Program-made: the position numbers and the translations under genes
The notes under the pieces: model-generated
Database searches by the model: none
What the model was told of the DNA's origin: nothing
What the model saw: only the letters and a program-made list of their open reading frames with translations
Shown here: positions 17,556 through 24,929 of the stretch, one piece after another
How the letters are laid out: each line of letters opens with the position of its first letter
How positions within the stretch are numbered: the stretch's first letter is position 1
Assembly: GCA_900547345.1 (NCBI GenBank)
Contig: URGG01000003.1
Span: 1 to 48,583 of the forward strand
Reading direction: 5' to 3'
DNA: 48,583 bases
Source: an uncultured Collinsella sp.
GTDB lineage: Bacteria; Actinomycetota; Coriobacteriia; Coriobacteriales; Coriobacteriaceae

Positions 17556-18398
17556 ATGTCCGCCCGTAAAGCTCGCACGGAGGCGGCCGCCGCTGGCGCC
17601 GCCCCCGTTGACTCTGAGGAGAAGGACGTGAAGATTCCCGTAGAGGCCGTCGACGATACCGAGGCCAACGAGGCCCCGGCCGCCGAGGCTGCCGAGAACC
17701 AGGTAGAGGATTCCAACAAGGAGGCGACGATGACCGAGGACGAGATGGTGGAAGCCGCTATCCGCGCCGGTGAGGAAGCCGCCGACAACGACTTTAAGCT
17801 CAAGTTCGAGCAGGCTCAGAAAGAGCTCGCCGACGTGCGCAATGAGCTCGATGCTGCGGCAGAGGCTCAGAAGGCCGCCGAGGACAAGGCAAAGGACGCC
17901 ACTGAGCGTACCGCCCGTCTTCAGGCCGACTGGGAGAACTTCCGTCGCCGCACCGCCAATGAGCGTATCGCCGAGCGCGAGCGCGCGACCGAGAAGCTCG
18001 TCACCGCGCTGCTGCCGGTGGTCGACGATATCGAGCGTGCGATCGACCATGCCCGCAGCCAGGAGCTTGCCGACGACTTTAAGCAGTTCGTCGACGGCGT
18101 CGACGCGGTGCATGCCAAGCTGCTCGATGTGTTTGCGCACGAGGGCGTTGAGCCCATCGACCCCAAGGGCGAGGCGTTCGATCCGCTCGAGCACCAGGCC
18201 GTGGGTCGCGTCGAGGACGCGTCGCAGTACGACGAGACCGTCAACGACGTGTACCAGAAGGGCTACCGCATGGCGGACCGCATCCTACGTTCCGCGATGG
18301 TGACGGTGACCTACGGTGGCGAGAAGCGCCCCGCACCGGAGCCCGAAGCGGCGCCCGAGGATGCTACGGCCGATACGGCCGAGAGCACCGAGGAGTAA
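17556..18398 (+). CDS. grpE: Nucleotide exchange factor GrpE, with possible second start
   Basis: 280 aa from the first ATG, long for GrpE (about 190-220 aa). GrpE releases ADP from DnaK. The long coiled-coil (~85-130) leads to the core motif QADWENFRRRTANERIAE and the beta domain FDPLEHQAV plus VYQKGYRMADRILRSAMV. Residues 1-58 are acidic, low-complexity and Ala/Glu-rich. At 17730 an in-frame ATG (Met59) has a near-perfect ribosome site, AAGGAGG, 5 nt upstream, whereas the first ATG has only GAGG 10 nt away. The real protein may be the ~222-aa form, or both may be made. The gene starts 2 bp after dnaK and ends at a hairpin before dnaJ. Confidence 0.93.
   Translation: MSARKARTEAAAAGAAPVDSEEKDVKIPVEAVDDTEANEAPAAEAAENQVEDSNKEATMTEDEMVEAAIRAGEEAADNDFKLKFEQAQKELADVRNELDAAAEAQKAAEDKAKDATERTARLQADWENFRRRTANERIAERERATEKLVTALLPVVDDIERAIDHARSQELADDFKQFVDGVDAVHAKLLDVFAHEGVEPIDPKGEAFDPLEHQAVGRVEDASQYDETVNDVYQKGYRMADRILRSAMVTVTYGGEKRPAPEPEAAPEDATADTAESTEE
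17717..17732 (+). promoter_or_regulatory. Internal ribosome site within grpE
   Basis: AAGGAGG, five bases, then ATG at 17730, in frame with grpE. It is stronger than the site before the annotated first ATG. The protein from here would match the usual GrpE length. Confidence 0.55.
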
Positions 18399-18403
18399 TT
18401 GAG

Positions 18404-18434
18404 AAGGGCCCCGGGGCAACACCCGGGGCCCTTT
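18404..18434 (+). terminator. Intra-operon hairpin between grpE and dnaJ
   Basis: A perfect 12-bp GC stem (18404-18415 / 18422-18433) with a 6-nt loop is followed by a short weak T tract (TTTCT). It may act as a partial terminator or as an RNA-stabilising structure, lowering dnaJ and hspR relative to dnaK and grpE. Confidence 0.7.
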
Positions 18435-18506
18435 CTGGCCAAGTGCCATATGACAGCATGAGCCGCTGTCCGCAGGGGCGGCGGAAGTAACAGGAGAGGA
18501 GCTACG

Positions 18507-19478
18507 ATGGCTGCAGGCAAAACCTTCTATGACATCCTGGGCGTATCCAAGAGCGCCTCCGACAAAGAGATCAAGAGCGCGTTTCGTAAGCTCGCGCAAA
18601 AATATCACCCCGATGCCGGCGGCGACGAGGCCAAGTTCAAGGAGATCAGCGAGGCCTACGAGACGCTTTCGGACGAGAAGAAGCGCAAAGAGTACGACCA
18701 GATGCTCATGTTTGGCGGCATGCCGGGCGCGGGCGGCGCGTATGGCGGAGGCTACGGTGCCGGCGCAGGTGCCAGCGGCTGGGGCGACATCTTCGACAGC
18801 ATCTTTAGCGGCAACGGCGCCTGGGGCAGCGATTGGGGCTCGGGCTTTGCCGGGGCTGCGGGCGCTGCCGGCGCCGGCGCCGGCGCGGGTCGCAGCCGCG
18901 CTCGCAAGGGCGGCGACTTGTCGCTGACCGTCGATGTTTCGGCCGAGGACGCGTTTCGCGGCGTGACGCACAAGGTCACCTATCGCATTCCCTCGACAGG
19001 CGAGCAGCAGACCATTACGGTCTCGGTGCCCGCGGGCGCGGTCGACGGCGGCAAGCTGCGCTACAAACGTCGCGGCGAGTATGGCGTTGCGGGTGGCGAG
19101 CGCGGCGACCTGGTCGTGACCACGCATGTGGAGGAGCACCCGCTGTTTAAGCGCAAAGGCGCCGACGTGACCATGGAGGTACCGGTCTCGGTCTACGAGG
19201 CGGCGCTCGGCTGCACGGTGGACGTGCCGACGCCCGGCGGTGCGACGGTTCGTCTGAAGGTGCCCGCGGGTACCCAGACGGGCAAGAAGTTCCGCTTTAA
19301 GGAGATGGGCGCGCCCGACGTCAAGCACCGTGGCCGCACCGGTGCGCTGCTCGTCGAGATCAAGGTGCAGGTTCCCACGAACCTGTCCGATGACGAGCGC
19401 GATGCCATGACCAAGCTGCGCGAGGCCGACACGCGCGACTATCGCGAGAAGGTCAACCGTTACAAGGCGACGTACTAG
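18507..19478 (+). CDS. dnaJ: DnaJ-type co-chaperone lacking the zinc domain
   Basis: 323 aa. Stimulates DnaK ATPase and delivers substrates. The J domain (residues ~5-70) has YDILGVSKSASDKEIKSAFR and the catalytic HPD in KYHPDAGG. A long Gly/Ala-rich linker follows (~75-135). The two C-terminal beta-barrel domains (GGDLSLTVDVSAEDAFRG, then PAGTQTGKKFRFKEMG) follow directly. No CxxCxGxG repeats are present, so it is a type II, CbpA/DnaJ2-like J protein although it sits in the dnaK operon. AGGAGAGGAG precedes the ATG. Separated from grpE by a hairpin; hspR follows. Confidence 0.93.
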   Translation: MAAGKTFYDILGVSKSASDKEIKSAFRKLAQKYHPDAGGDEAKFKEISEAYETLSDEKKRKEYDQMLMFGGMPGAGGAYGGGYGAGAGASGWGDIFDSIFSGNGAWGSDWGSGFAGAAGAAGAGAGAGRSRARKGGDLSLTVDVSAEDAFRGVTHKVTYRIPSTGEQQTITVSVPAGAVDGGKLRYKRRGEYGVAGGERGDLVVTTHVEEHPLFKRKGADVTMEVPVSVYEAALGCTVDVPTPGGATVRLKVPAGTQTGKKFRFKEMGAPDVKHRGRTGALLVEIKVQVPTNLSDDERDAMTKLREADTRDYREKVNRYKATY

Positions 19479-19550
19479 GGCGGTCGCGGCGCACGCCCGC
19501 GCCCGCGGGCTTATGATGGACGATGACGAGACGGAAAGGGGTCAGGTAGC

Positions 19551-19967
19551 ATGGCCGAGGACAATAGGAACAAACCGCTGTACATGATCAGCGTGGCGGC
19601 CGAGCTGACCGGCATGCATCCGCAGACTCTGCGCGTCTACGAGTCCAAGGGTCTGGTGAACCCCCAGCGCTCGGGCGGCAACACGCGCCTGTATTCGCGT
19701 GCCGATATCGAGCGCTTGGAGCTCATCAACCAGCTGACCGACGAGGGCATCAACCTTGCCGGCGTGGTGCGCATCCTCGATATGAAGGAGCGTGCCGAGG
19801 AGCGCGAGCGCGAGAATGAAAAGCTCCGTGCTCGCGTGCGCCAGCTCGAGGACGAGCTGCACGAGTACAAGATGCAGAAGAAGATCACCGCCCTGGCCCC
19901 GCGCGATGGCTCGGTTAACCCCGAACAGGTCATGCGCAAGCTGCTGGGCGCCGGCGGGGATTTGTAG
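19551..19967 (+). CDS. hspR: Heat-shock repressor HspR (MerR family)
   Basis: 138 aa. A repressor of dnaK and clpB in actinobacteria that uses DnaK as co-repressor. The MerR-type HTH is at ~10-75: MISVAAELTGMHPQTLRVYE, then GLVNPQRSGGNTRLYSRADI. A helical dimerisation region rich in Glu/Arg follows to ~120. The 72 bp after dnaJ hold GGAAAGGGG just before the ATG. Fourth in the operon, so probably self-regulated. Candidate operators: 15525-15551 and 24814-24840. Confidence 0.95.
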   Translation: MAEDNRNKPLYMISVAAELTGMHPQTLRVYESKGLVNPQRSGGNTRLYSRADIERLELINQLTDEGINLAGVVRILDMKERAEERERENEKLRARVRQLEDELHEYKMQKKITALAPRDGSVNPEQVMRKLLGAGGDL

Positions 19968-20106
19968 TTACGCGGTTTTACCAAACCGCGTAACGGGCCG
20001 ACGCTGCTCGACGTCCAGAGCGACAATTTGTCATTCAAAAGGCAAGGCATGACCAGAAGGTCTATGCCTTGCCTTTTTCATGCCAACTTGTTCGCTCTGG
20101 ACGTCG
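19967..20106. terminator. Nested hairpins and terminator after hspR
   Basis: Three structures follow the hspR stop. GTTACGCGGTTT / AAACCGCGTAAC (19967-19994) is a perfect 12-bp stem. A 14-bp stem at 20037-20050 / 20064-20077 (AAGGCAAGGCAT core) is followed by a T run and is the likely terminator. Enclosing it are 15-bp perfect arms at 20009-20023 and 20092-20106 (CGACGTCCAGAGCGA). Confidence 0.8.
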
Positions 20107-20108
20107 CT

Positions 20109-20260
20109 CGCTGTCCGTCCTCTACCTGCGGCGTTGCCTTGCTCCGGATGCGGTGGTCATTGGGGACGTTCTTAAATGACTGGTCAAAGGGGACATTCTT
20201 GCGGCACTTGGCAGTTGGGGACGTTCCTTTTGTGCCGGCACTTTGGGACACTCCTTGTCA
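20109..20260. repeat. Dispersed repeat, copy B
   Basis: Homologous to 85-185 (see that entry), with additional GGGGACGTTCTTAAA and GGGGACATTCTTG phrases inserted. It fills most of the 440-bp gap between hspR and the hydratase gene. An open frame runs from here into the hydratase but is not thought to be translated. Confidence 0.7.
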
Positions 20261-20406
20261 GAAGAGTGATGCAAGGTGCTCGTCCTTTGCTTTACCGAGA
20301 TAAAGTGAACGTGCGGATTCGTAACCCGCTGGCAACCGTTCTATGGCACGATATTGAACGAATGTATGCTATGCGCCCAAATCTTTTGGGCAGAGTGGGA
20401 GACAGT

Positions 20407-22707
20407 ATGGTCAAGCTGTACGAGGACGGCATCTACCTGCGCGGCGGCAGCGAGGTTGTGCCTGCGGCCGAGGCTGCCGAGCGCGGTATTACGCAGACGC
20501 CCGAGGATGCCAAGCGCGGCACCATCGCGTATTCGATCCTTCAGGCACACAATACGTCCGGCGACCCCGAGGCGCTCAAGATTCGCTTCGATGCCATGGC
20601 GAGCCACGACATCACCTTTGTCGGCATCATCCAGACGGCGCGCGCCTCGGGCATGGAGCAGTTCCCGCTGCCCTACGTGCTCACCAACTGCCATAACTCG
20701 CTGTGCGCCGTGGGCGGCACCATCAACGAGGATGACCACGTCTTTGGCCTTTCCGCTGCTAAGAAGTACGGCGGCATCTTCGTCCCGCCGCATATCGCCG
20801 TCATCCACTCCTTTATGCGTGAGAACTTCGCCGGCTGCGGCAAGATGATCCTGGGCTCCGACTCGCACACCCGCTACGGCGCCCTGGGCACCATGGCCGT
20901 GGGCGAGGGCGGTGGCGAGCTGGCAAAGCAGCTGCTGCGCGACACCTACGACGTTGCCTATCCCGGCGTCGTTGCCATCTACCTCACGGGCGCCCCGCGT
21001 CCCGGCGTCGGCCCGCACGACGTGGCACTCGCCATCATCCGTGCCGTCTTTGCCAAGGGCTACGTCAAGAACAAGGTCATGGAGTTCGTGGGCCCCGGCA
21101 TCGCGAGCATGACGACCGACTACCGCAACGGCGTCGATGTCATGACCACCGAGACCACCTGCCTGTCGAGCATCTGGGCCACCGACGAGGACACGCACGC
21201 GTTTTTGACCATGCACGGCCGCGGCGACGACTACCGCGAGCTCAAGCCCGCCGATGTCGCCTACTACGACGGCTGCGTCGAGGTCGATTTGTCGAGCATC
21301 AAGCCCATGATCGCGCTGCCGTTCCATCCTTCCAACGGCTTTGAGATCGACGAGCTCAACGAGAACCTCGAGGACATCCTGCACGAGGTGGAACTCGAGG
21401 CCGCCAAGATCGGCGAGGGCAAGACGCACTTTAGCCTGCTCGACAAGATCGTCGACGGCAAGCTGCACGTGCAGCAGGGCGTTATCGCCGGCTGCTCGGG
21501 CGGCAACTACGATTCCGTGGTCCAGGCTGCCCGCGTACTCAAGGGCGCCAACACCGGCTGCGGCGAGTTTTCGCTGTCGGTCTATCCCACGAGCCAGCCC
21601 GTGGCGCTCGAGCTTACACGCCGCGGCTACATCTACGACCTCATGGAGGCCGGCGCGATCGTGCGCACGGCGTTCTGCGGCCCGTGCTTCGGCGCCGGCG
21701 ACACGCCCGCCAACAACGGCCTTTCGATCCGCCACACTACGCGCAACTTCCCCAACCGCGAGGGTTCCAAGCCGGGCAATGGCCAGCTGAGCGCCGTGGC
21801 CCTGATGGACGCCCGCTCCATTGCGGCGACGGCTGCCAACGGCGGCGTCCTGACGCCGGCGACCGACCTGCCCGAGGAGACTTGGGACGAGGCCTGCGAG
21901 TACACCTTTGACGACGCGCCGTACAAAAAGCGCGTGTACTGGGGCTTTGGCAAGGCGGAGCCTGCCGACGAGCTGGTCGAGGGTCCCAACATCAAGCCGT
22001 GGCCCGCGATGGAGCCGCTCGGCGACGATATCCTGCTCAAGGTGTGCTCCAAGATCATGGATCCGGTCACCACGACCGACGAGCTCATTCCTTCGGGCGA
22101 GACGAGCTCCTTCCGCTCCAACCCGCTGGGCCTGGCCGAGTTTACGCTCAGCCGTCGCGATCCGGCCTACGTGGGTCGCTCCAAGGAGGTCGACGCCGTG
22201 GAGAAGCGCCGCGTTGCCGGCGAGGCAGCAGGCGATCTGGCGGCACTCGATGCCGAGCTTGCGGGCGTGTTTGAGGCACTGGTCGGCGCGGGTGTCGCGG
22301 CCGATGCCAAGGCGACTGAGTACGGCTCCATGCTCTATGCCAAGAAGCCCGGTGACGGTTCCGCCCGCGAGCAGGCCGCGAGCTGTCAGCGCGTGATCGG
22401 CGGTCTGGCCAACATCGTCCACGAGTACGCCACCAAGCGCTATCGCTCCAACGTGATGAACTGGGGTATGGTGCCCTTCCAGATGGAGGCCGAGCCCAGC
22501 TTTGAGGTGGGCGACTATGTCTTTGTGCCGGGTATCCGTGCCGCGCTCGACGGTGACCTAAAGGACATCGCCGCCTACGTGGTGCGCGCCGACGGTGCGG
22601 TCGAGCAGATTGAGCTCTACATTGCCGATATGACGGCAGAGGAGCGTGCCATCGTCAAGGCCGGCTGCCTGATCAACTACAACAAGTTCAAGGCCGCTGC
22701 CGAGTAA
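20407..22707 (+). CDS. Aconitase-family hydratase (YbhJ-like)
   Basis: About 766 aa. A [4Fe-4S] hydro-lyase of the aconitase superfamily with the swivel domain at the C-terminus. Seen: MILGSDSHTRYGALGTMAVGEGG (~155), first cluster cysteine in AGCSGGNYDSV (~365), and the cysteine pair in FCGPCFGAGDTPA (~425) with the following IRHTTRNFPNREGS. The C-terminal part ends with the short swivel fold (NVMNWGMVPFQ, GDYVFVPGI). The closest type I recall is the uncharacterised E. coli YbhJ group; citrate/isocitrate activity is possible but not proven. GGGAG lies 5 nt before the ATG at 20407. A -10-like TGTATGCT just before another ATG at 20371 argues against that earlier start. Monocistronic. Confidence 0.88.
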   Translation: MVKLYEDGIYLRGGSEVVPAAEAAERGITQTPEDAKRGTIAYSILQAHNTSGDPEALKIRFDAMASHDITFVGIIQTARASGMEQFPLPYVLTNCHNSLCAVGGTINEDDHVFGLSAAKKYGGIFVPPHIAVIHSFMRENFAGCGKMILGSDSHTRYGALGTMAVGEGGGELAKQLLRDTYDVAYPGVVAIYLTGAPRPGVGPHDVALAIIRAVFAKGYVKNKVMEFVGPGIASMTTDYRNGVDVMTTETTCLSSIWATDEDTHAFLTMHGRGDDYRELKPADVAYYDGCVEVDLSSIKPMIALPFHPSNGFEIDELNENLEDILHEVELEAAKIGEGKTHFSLLDKIVDGKLHVQQGVIAGCSGGNYDSVVQAARVLKGANTGCGEFSLSVYPTSQPVALELTRRGYIYDLMEAGAIVRTAFCGPCFGAGDTPANNGLSIRHTTRNFPNREGSKPGNGQLSAVALMDARSIAATAANGGVLTPATDLPEETWDEACEYTFDDAPYKKRVYWGFGKAEPADELVEGPNIKPWPAMEPLGDDILLKVCSKIMDPVTTTDELIPSGETSSFRSNPLGLAEFTLSRRDPAYVGRSKEVDAVEKRRVAGEAAGDLAALDAELAGVFEALVGAGVAADAKATEYGSMLYAKKPGDGSAREQAASCQRVIGGLANIVHEYATKRYRSNVMNWGMVPFQMEAEPSFEVGDYVFVPGIRAALDGDLKDIAAYVVRADGAVEQIELYIADMTAEERAIVKAGCLINYNKFKAAAE

Positions 22708-22720
22708 CTCTGCTGTACGC

Positions 22721-22789
22721 CCCCGCCACACCTTTCCCTCGTGCTCACGCGCTTCGCGAGGGTCGCCCGAGGGAAAGGTGTGGCCGGGG
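22721..22789. repeat. Long hairpin past the hydratase gene
   Basis: Arms of about 21 bp (22721-22741 and 22768-22789) pair with a single bulge; each contains CCACACCTTTCCCTCG or its complement. The central region holds an alternative CCCTCG / CGAGGG pairing. No T tract follows, so it is more likely an extragenic palindrome than a terminator. Confidence 0.7.
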
Positions 22790-22846
22790 CTACCGCGACG
22801 TTCTCGTTGGGTTTTGGGGGACGCTAATAAATAGACTTGCTTGATG

Positions 22847-22876
22847 CCGTCTCTGTTTTCGGGGCGGTTTCTTTTT
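22847..22876 (+). terminator. Probable terminator of the hydratase gene
   Basis: CCGTCTC (22847-22853) pairs with GGGGCGG (22861-22867) using two G-T pairs, and the T-rich TTTCTTTTT follows. Confidence 0.6.
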
Positions 22877-22883
22877 GTCGAAA

Positions 22884-22917
22884 ACCACCACGAAGGGGCA
22901 GGCGCCTTTGTGGTGGT
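22884..22917. repeat. ACCACCACAAAGG palindrome, copy 1
   Basis: Arms 22884-22896 and 22905-22917, one mismatch, with an 8-nt GC-rich centre. First of four copies in 1.9 kb that flank the two unknown exported proteins. Confidence 0.8.
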
Positions 22918-22934
22918 CCGCGGTTTGTCTCGTT

Positions 22935-23062
22935 CTGTAACAGGTAGACCCTTATTTGCCGAGTAGTTGTTACAGATTTAGATAAACGGGAACTGCTGAA
23001 CATTTCGTCTCGATCTGTAACATCTGAGGTCCAAAACGGCAGCTAGATGTTACAGATCGAGA
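22935..23062. repeat. CTGTAACA palindrome pair
   Basis: A perfect 18-bp inverted repeat, TCTCGATCTGTAACATCT (23008-23025) with 23045-23062, is preceded by a weaker relative (CTGTAACA at 22935-22942, TGTTACAG at 22968-22975). This is a separate palindrome family; no coding potential is seen in the 460 bp between the hydratase and the next gene. Confidence 0.75.
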
Positions 23063-23083
23063 TGGTGAACGCCGGGGCCGAAG

Positions 23084-23118
23084 ATCATCACAAAGGCTCC
23101 TGTCCCCTTTGTGGTGGT
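23084..23118. repeat. ACCACCACAAAGG palindrome, copy 2
   Basis: Left arm ATCATCACAAAGG (23084-23096, two changes) and right arm CCTTTGTGGTGGT (23106-23118). Confidence 0.75.
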
Positions 23119-23171
23119 GGGGGCGAGCTCGATGTTGTTGTGATCGTTGAGCGGCATGTTAATGGGCACCT

Positions 23172-23840
23172 CTACAGAATTTCATCTGGGCTGGCGGGTT
23201 TGGTTGTTTTGGGGATGCCGAGTTTGGATGACGCGAAATCGTCAACATTGTCCTTAATTCCGTCTTTGGTGTAGACAGTGACCATATAGGTGCTGTGTCC
23301 GAATTCGCCCTTGTCGCGTGTTGCCCAGGCATCCCAGTAGGCGGCCCCGTTTCGCCCTTTGATTTTTCCGACACGGCGGAGTTCTGTTCGCTTTAATTTC
23401 TGGTTGCTATAGATGGTTCGACCGGCTTCCGCGGTGAGCCCGCACTGTCCAAGCAGCTTGTCGAGGACTTGGTTCATGTGGCGCTCATCGGTGTTTGGTG
23501 CGTAGTCGTAGGCGAGGGTGATGGAGTCAAGGGGCTGGTCGTCGATCAGATAATTCATTGTCTGAGGTTCGAGGCAGAAATAAGGAGAGCATCCGTCGAC
23601 CTTGCCGAGCAACGGTAACTTGGACTGCCAACTTCCGGTGGGAATTGCATATTCGTAGAACACGCCACGGCAGACAAAGGAGAGCGAGGTGGCACGCGAG
23701 CCGGCGTCGATCATCCCGCAAAGATCGAAGGGCGAGGCGATACCAAAAGAAAAGGGCGTGATGACGATAAGGAAGAGCATCACGATGGGTATGGCGAGAA
23801 TGGCGATGACGTTGCGACCGGTGGAATGAGACGGCTTCAT
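23172..23840 (-). CDS. Membrane-anchored exported protein, unknown
   Basis: About 222 aa; family not recognised. One N-terminal hydrophobic segment (residues ~8-33) follows a short basic start, so the rest is probably outside the membrane, held by an uncleaved anchor. The exported part has five cysteines (in FDLCGM, FVCRG, CSPYFC and GQCGL), which could form disulphides. GAGGAG lies 5 nt before the ATG at 23840. Flanked on both sides by ACCACCAC palindromes and divergent from another small exported protein, with which it shares little visible sequence similarity. Confidence 0.75.
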   Translation of the reverse strand: MKPSHSTGRNVIAILAIPIVMLFLIVITPFSFGIASPFDLCGMIDAGSRATSLSFVCRGVFYEYAIPTGSWQSKLPLLGKVDGCSPYFCLEPQTMNYLIDDQPLDSITLAYDYAPNTDERHMNQVLDKLLGQCGLTAEAGRTIYSNQKLKRTELRRVGKIKGRNGAAYWDAWATRDKGEFGHSTYMVTVYTKDGIKDNVDDFASSKLGIPKTTKPASPDEIL

Positions 23841-23950
23841 ATGCGCTCCTCGAGACAAAGAGCTGTTGAGGATAGGCAGAAATGGATATGTTCAGAGAAC
23901 AATTCAAGTTTAATCTCATGGCGTGAGATGGTCGACCGTTAGCGTCGAAA

Positions 23951-23985
23951 ACCACCACAAAGGTGCCTGTCCCCTTTGTGGTGGT
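23951..23985. repeat. ACCACCACAAAGG palindrome, copy 3
   Basis: Perfect 13-bp arms, ACCACCACAAAGG (23951-23963) and CCTTTGTGGTGGT (23973-23985), around TGCCTGTCC. It lies in the divergent region between the two exported proteins. Confidence 0.85.
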
Positions 23986-24041
23986 GGGGAGCGCGCGGCT
24001 TCTTTTGGTGATAGTGTTAGCCGGCGGTATCATTAGGACAA

Positions 24042-24746
24042 ATGGCGCGGGTTTGCATTGTGAGGTGCTTTGCTGTGAGAAGTCCTGCCCGTATTGGATT
24101 GATTGTCTTGGCGCTTGCGATCGCTGTGGTTGGCGCGGGCGCTGTCGGTATGGCATTTCTACCTGCTGCGGTGACGGAGCCGGTGGTCAAGCCTGTGACT
24201 CAATCTGTCGAACTTCTGACCGGCGACGACAAGCCTGAGACCATTACCGTTGATTTTGATGAGCAACCGGCTGCGCTGGGCATTAGTAATTATCCACGCA
24301 TTCAGCTTGGGGCTATGCGCTATACCACGGATTCTGGTCTGATCGACAGGGCGTCCGAGCTGCTCAAGGGCAAAATCTTTAAGCGCTGGTATGGATATGC
24401 GTCCTATCGGGCAAAAGCGAACGACATGGTTGGCGGATGCCACTCTTCCATCGAGCTGGACACTGCAAACGGCGCAAAGTTATGTGATGTCTCGTACGAT
24501 CCGGGCTACGAGGACAATGAGGGTCCGGGCATCTACATCATGGACGGCGATGTCGCCTATGTCATGGAGGGCGACCAGACCGAGCTCAACGATTTTATGG
24601 GCCAGTGTATCCAAGATGCCTATAAACAGACCTGCTTGCCTGACCCGCAGGCTGCACGCGATAGTGGGTCTGCCCGTACATGGCTGTTCGAGGATGAGAT
24701 GCCCTGGACCGTCGAATCGGGAAGTACGGGTCCGGCGAAGGAGTAG
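24042..24746 (+). CDS. Exported or anchored protein, unknown
   Basis: Up to 234 aa; family not recognised. A hydrophobic stretch (IGLIVLALAIAVVGAGAVGM, residues ~18-37) acts as a signal or anchor; the remainder is acidic and outside. Three cysteines lie in the exported part (GGCHS, KLCDV, GQCIQ). Two starts are possible: ATG at 24042 with AGGA very close, or GTG at 24075 with GAGG 9 nt upstream, which gives a cleaner signal sequence. It ends 8 bp before palindrome copy 4. It is divergent from 23172-23840 and may form a pair with it. Confidence 0.72.
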   Translation: MARVCIVRCFAVRSPARIGLIVLALAIAVVGAGAVGMAFLPAAVTEPVVKPVTQSVELLTGDDKPETITVDFDEQPAALGISNYPRIQLGAMRYTTDSGLIDRASELLKGKIFKRWYGYASYRAKANDMVGGCHSSIELDTANGAKLCDVSYDPGYEDNEGPGIYIMDGDVAYVMEGDQTELNDFMGQCIQDAYKQTCLPDPQAARDSGSARTWLFEDEMPWTVESGSTGPAKE

Positions 24747-24754
24747 AGACCGCG

Positions 24755-24789
24755 ACCACCACAAAGGTGTCTGTCCCCTTTGTGGTGGT
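24755..24789. repeat. ACCACCACAAAGG palindrome, copy 4
   Basis: Perfect 13-bp arms at 24755-24767 and 24777-24789 around TGTCTGTCC. It may also serve as the end of the preceding gene. Confidence 0.85.
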
Positions 24790-24813
24790 TTGCATGTCGT
24801 GGGAACACTCAGA

Positions 24814-24849
24814 AAATCTTATATATAGAGACTTAGATTTATGTATAAG
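24814..24849 (+). promoter_or_regulatory. clpB promoter with candidate HspR operator
   Basis: AAATCTTA-N11-TTAGATTT at 24814-24840, then a -10-like TATAAG (24844-24849) preceded by TG. Identical arms and spacing to the dnaK site at 15525-15551. No obvious -35 hexamer is present at 17 bp. Confidence 0.75.
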
Positions 24850-24890
24850 ATCGCACAAAGCTGGCAACAATACTTCTCGAACAACGTGAA

Positions 24891-24908
24891 GCCGCCCCGT
24901 AGGGCGGC
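24891..24908 (+). other. 5' leader hairpin of clpB
   Basis: GCCGCCC (24891-24897) pairs with GGGCGGC (24902-24908) over a 4-nt loop, shortly before the ribosome site AGAGAGG. It resembles the dnaK leader hairpin in position. Confidence 0.5.
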
Positions 24909-24929
24909 CGCCCCAAGAGAGGTGATTCC

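Noticed and set aside
20176..20406. An N-terminal extension of the hydratase to 20176
   Set aside because: It runs through the dispersed repeat and a -10-like sequence, has no ribosome site, and adds no family sequence.
23172..24746. The two exported proteins as a duplicated pair
   Set aside because: Apart from a membrane segment and scattered cysteines I could see no alignable similarity.
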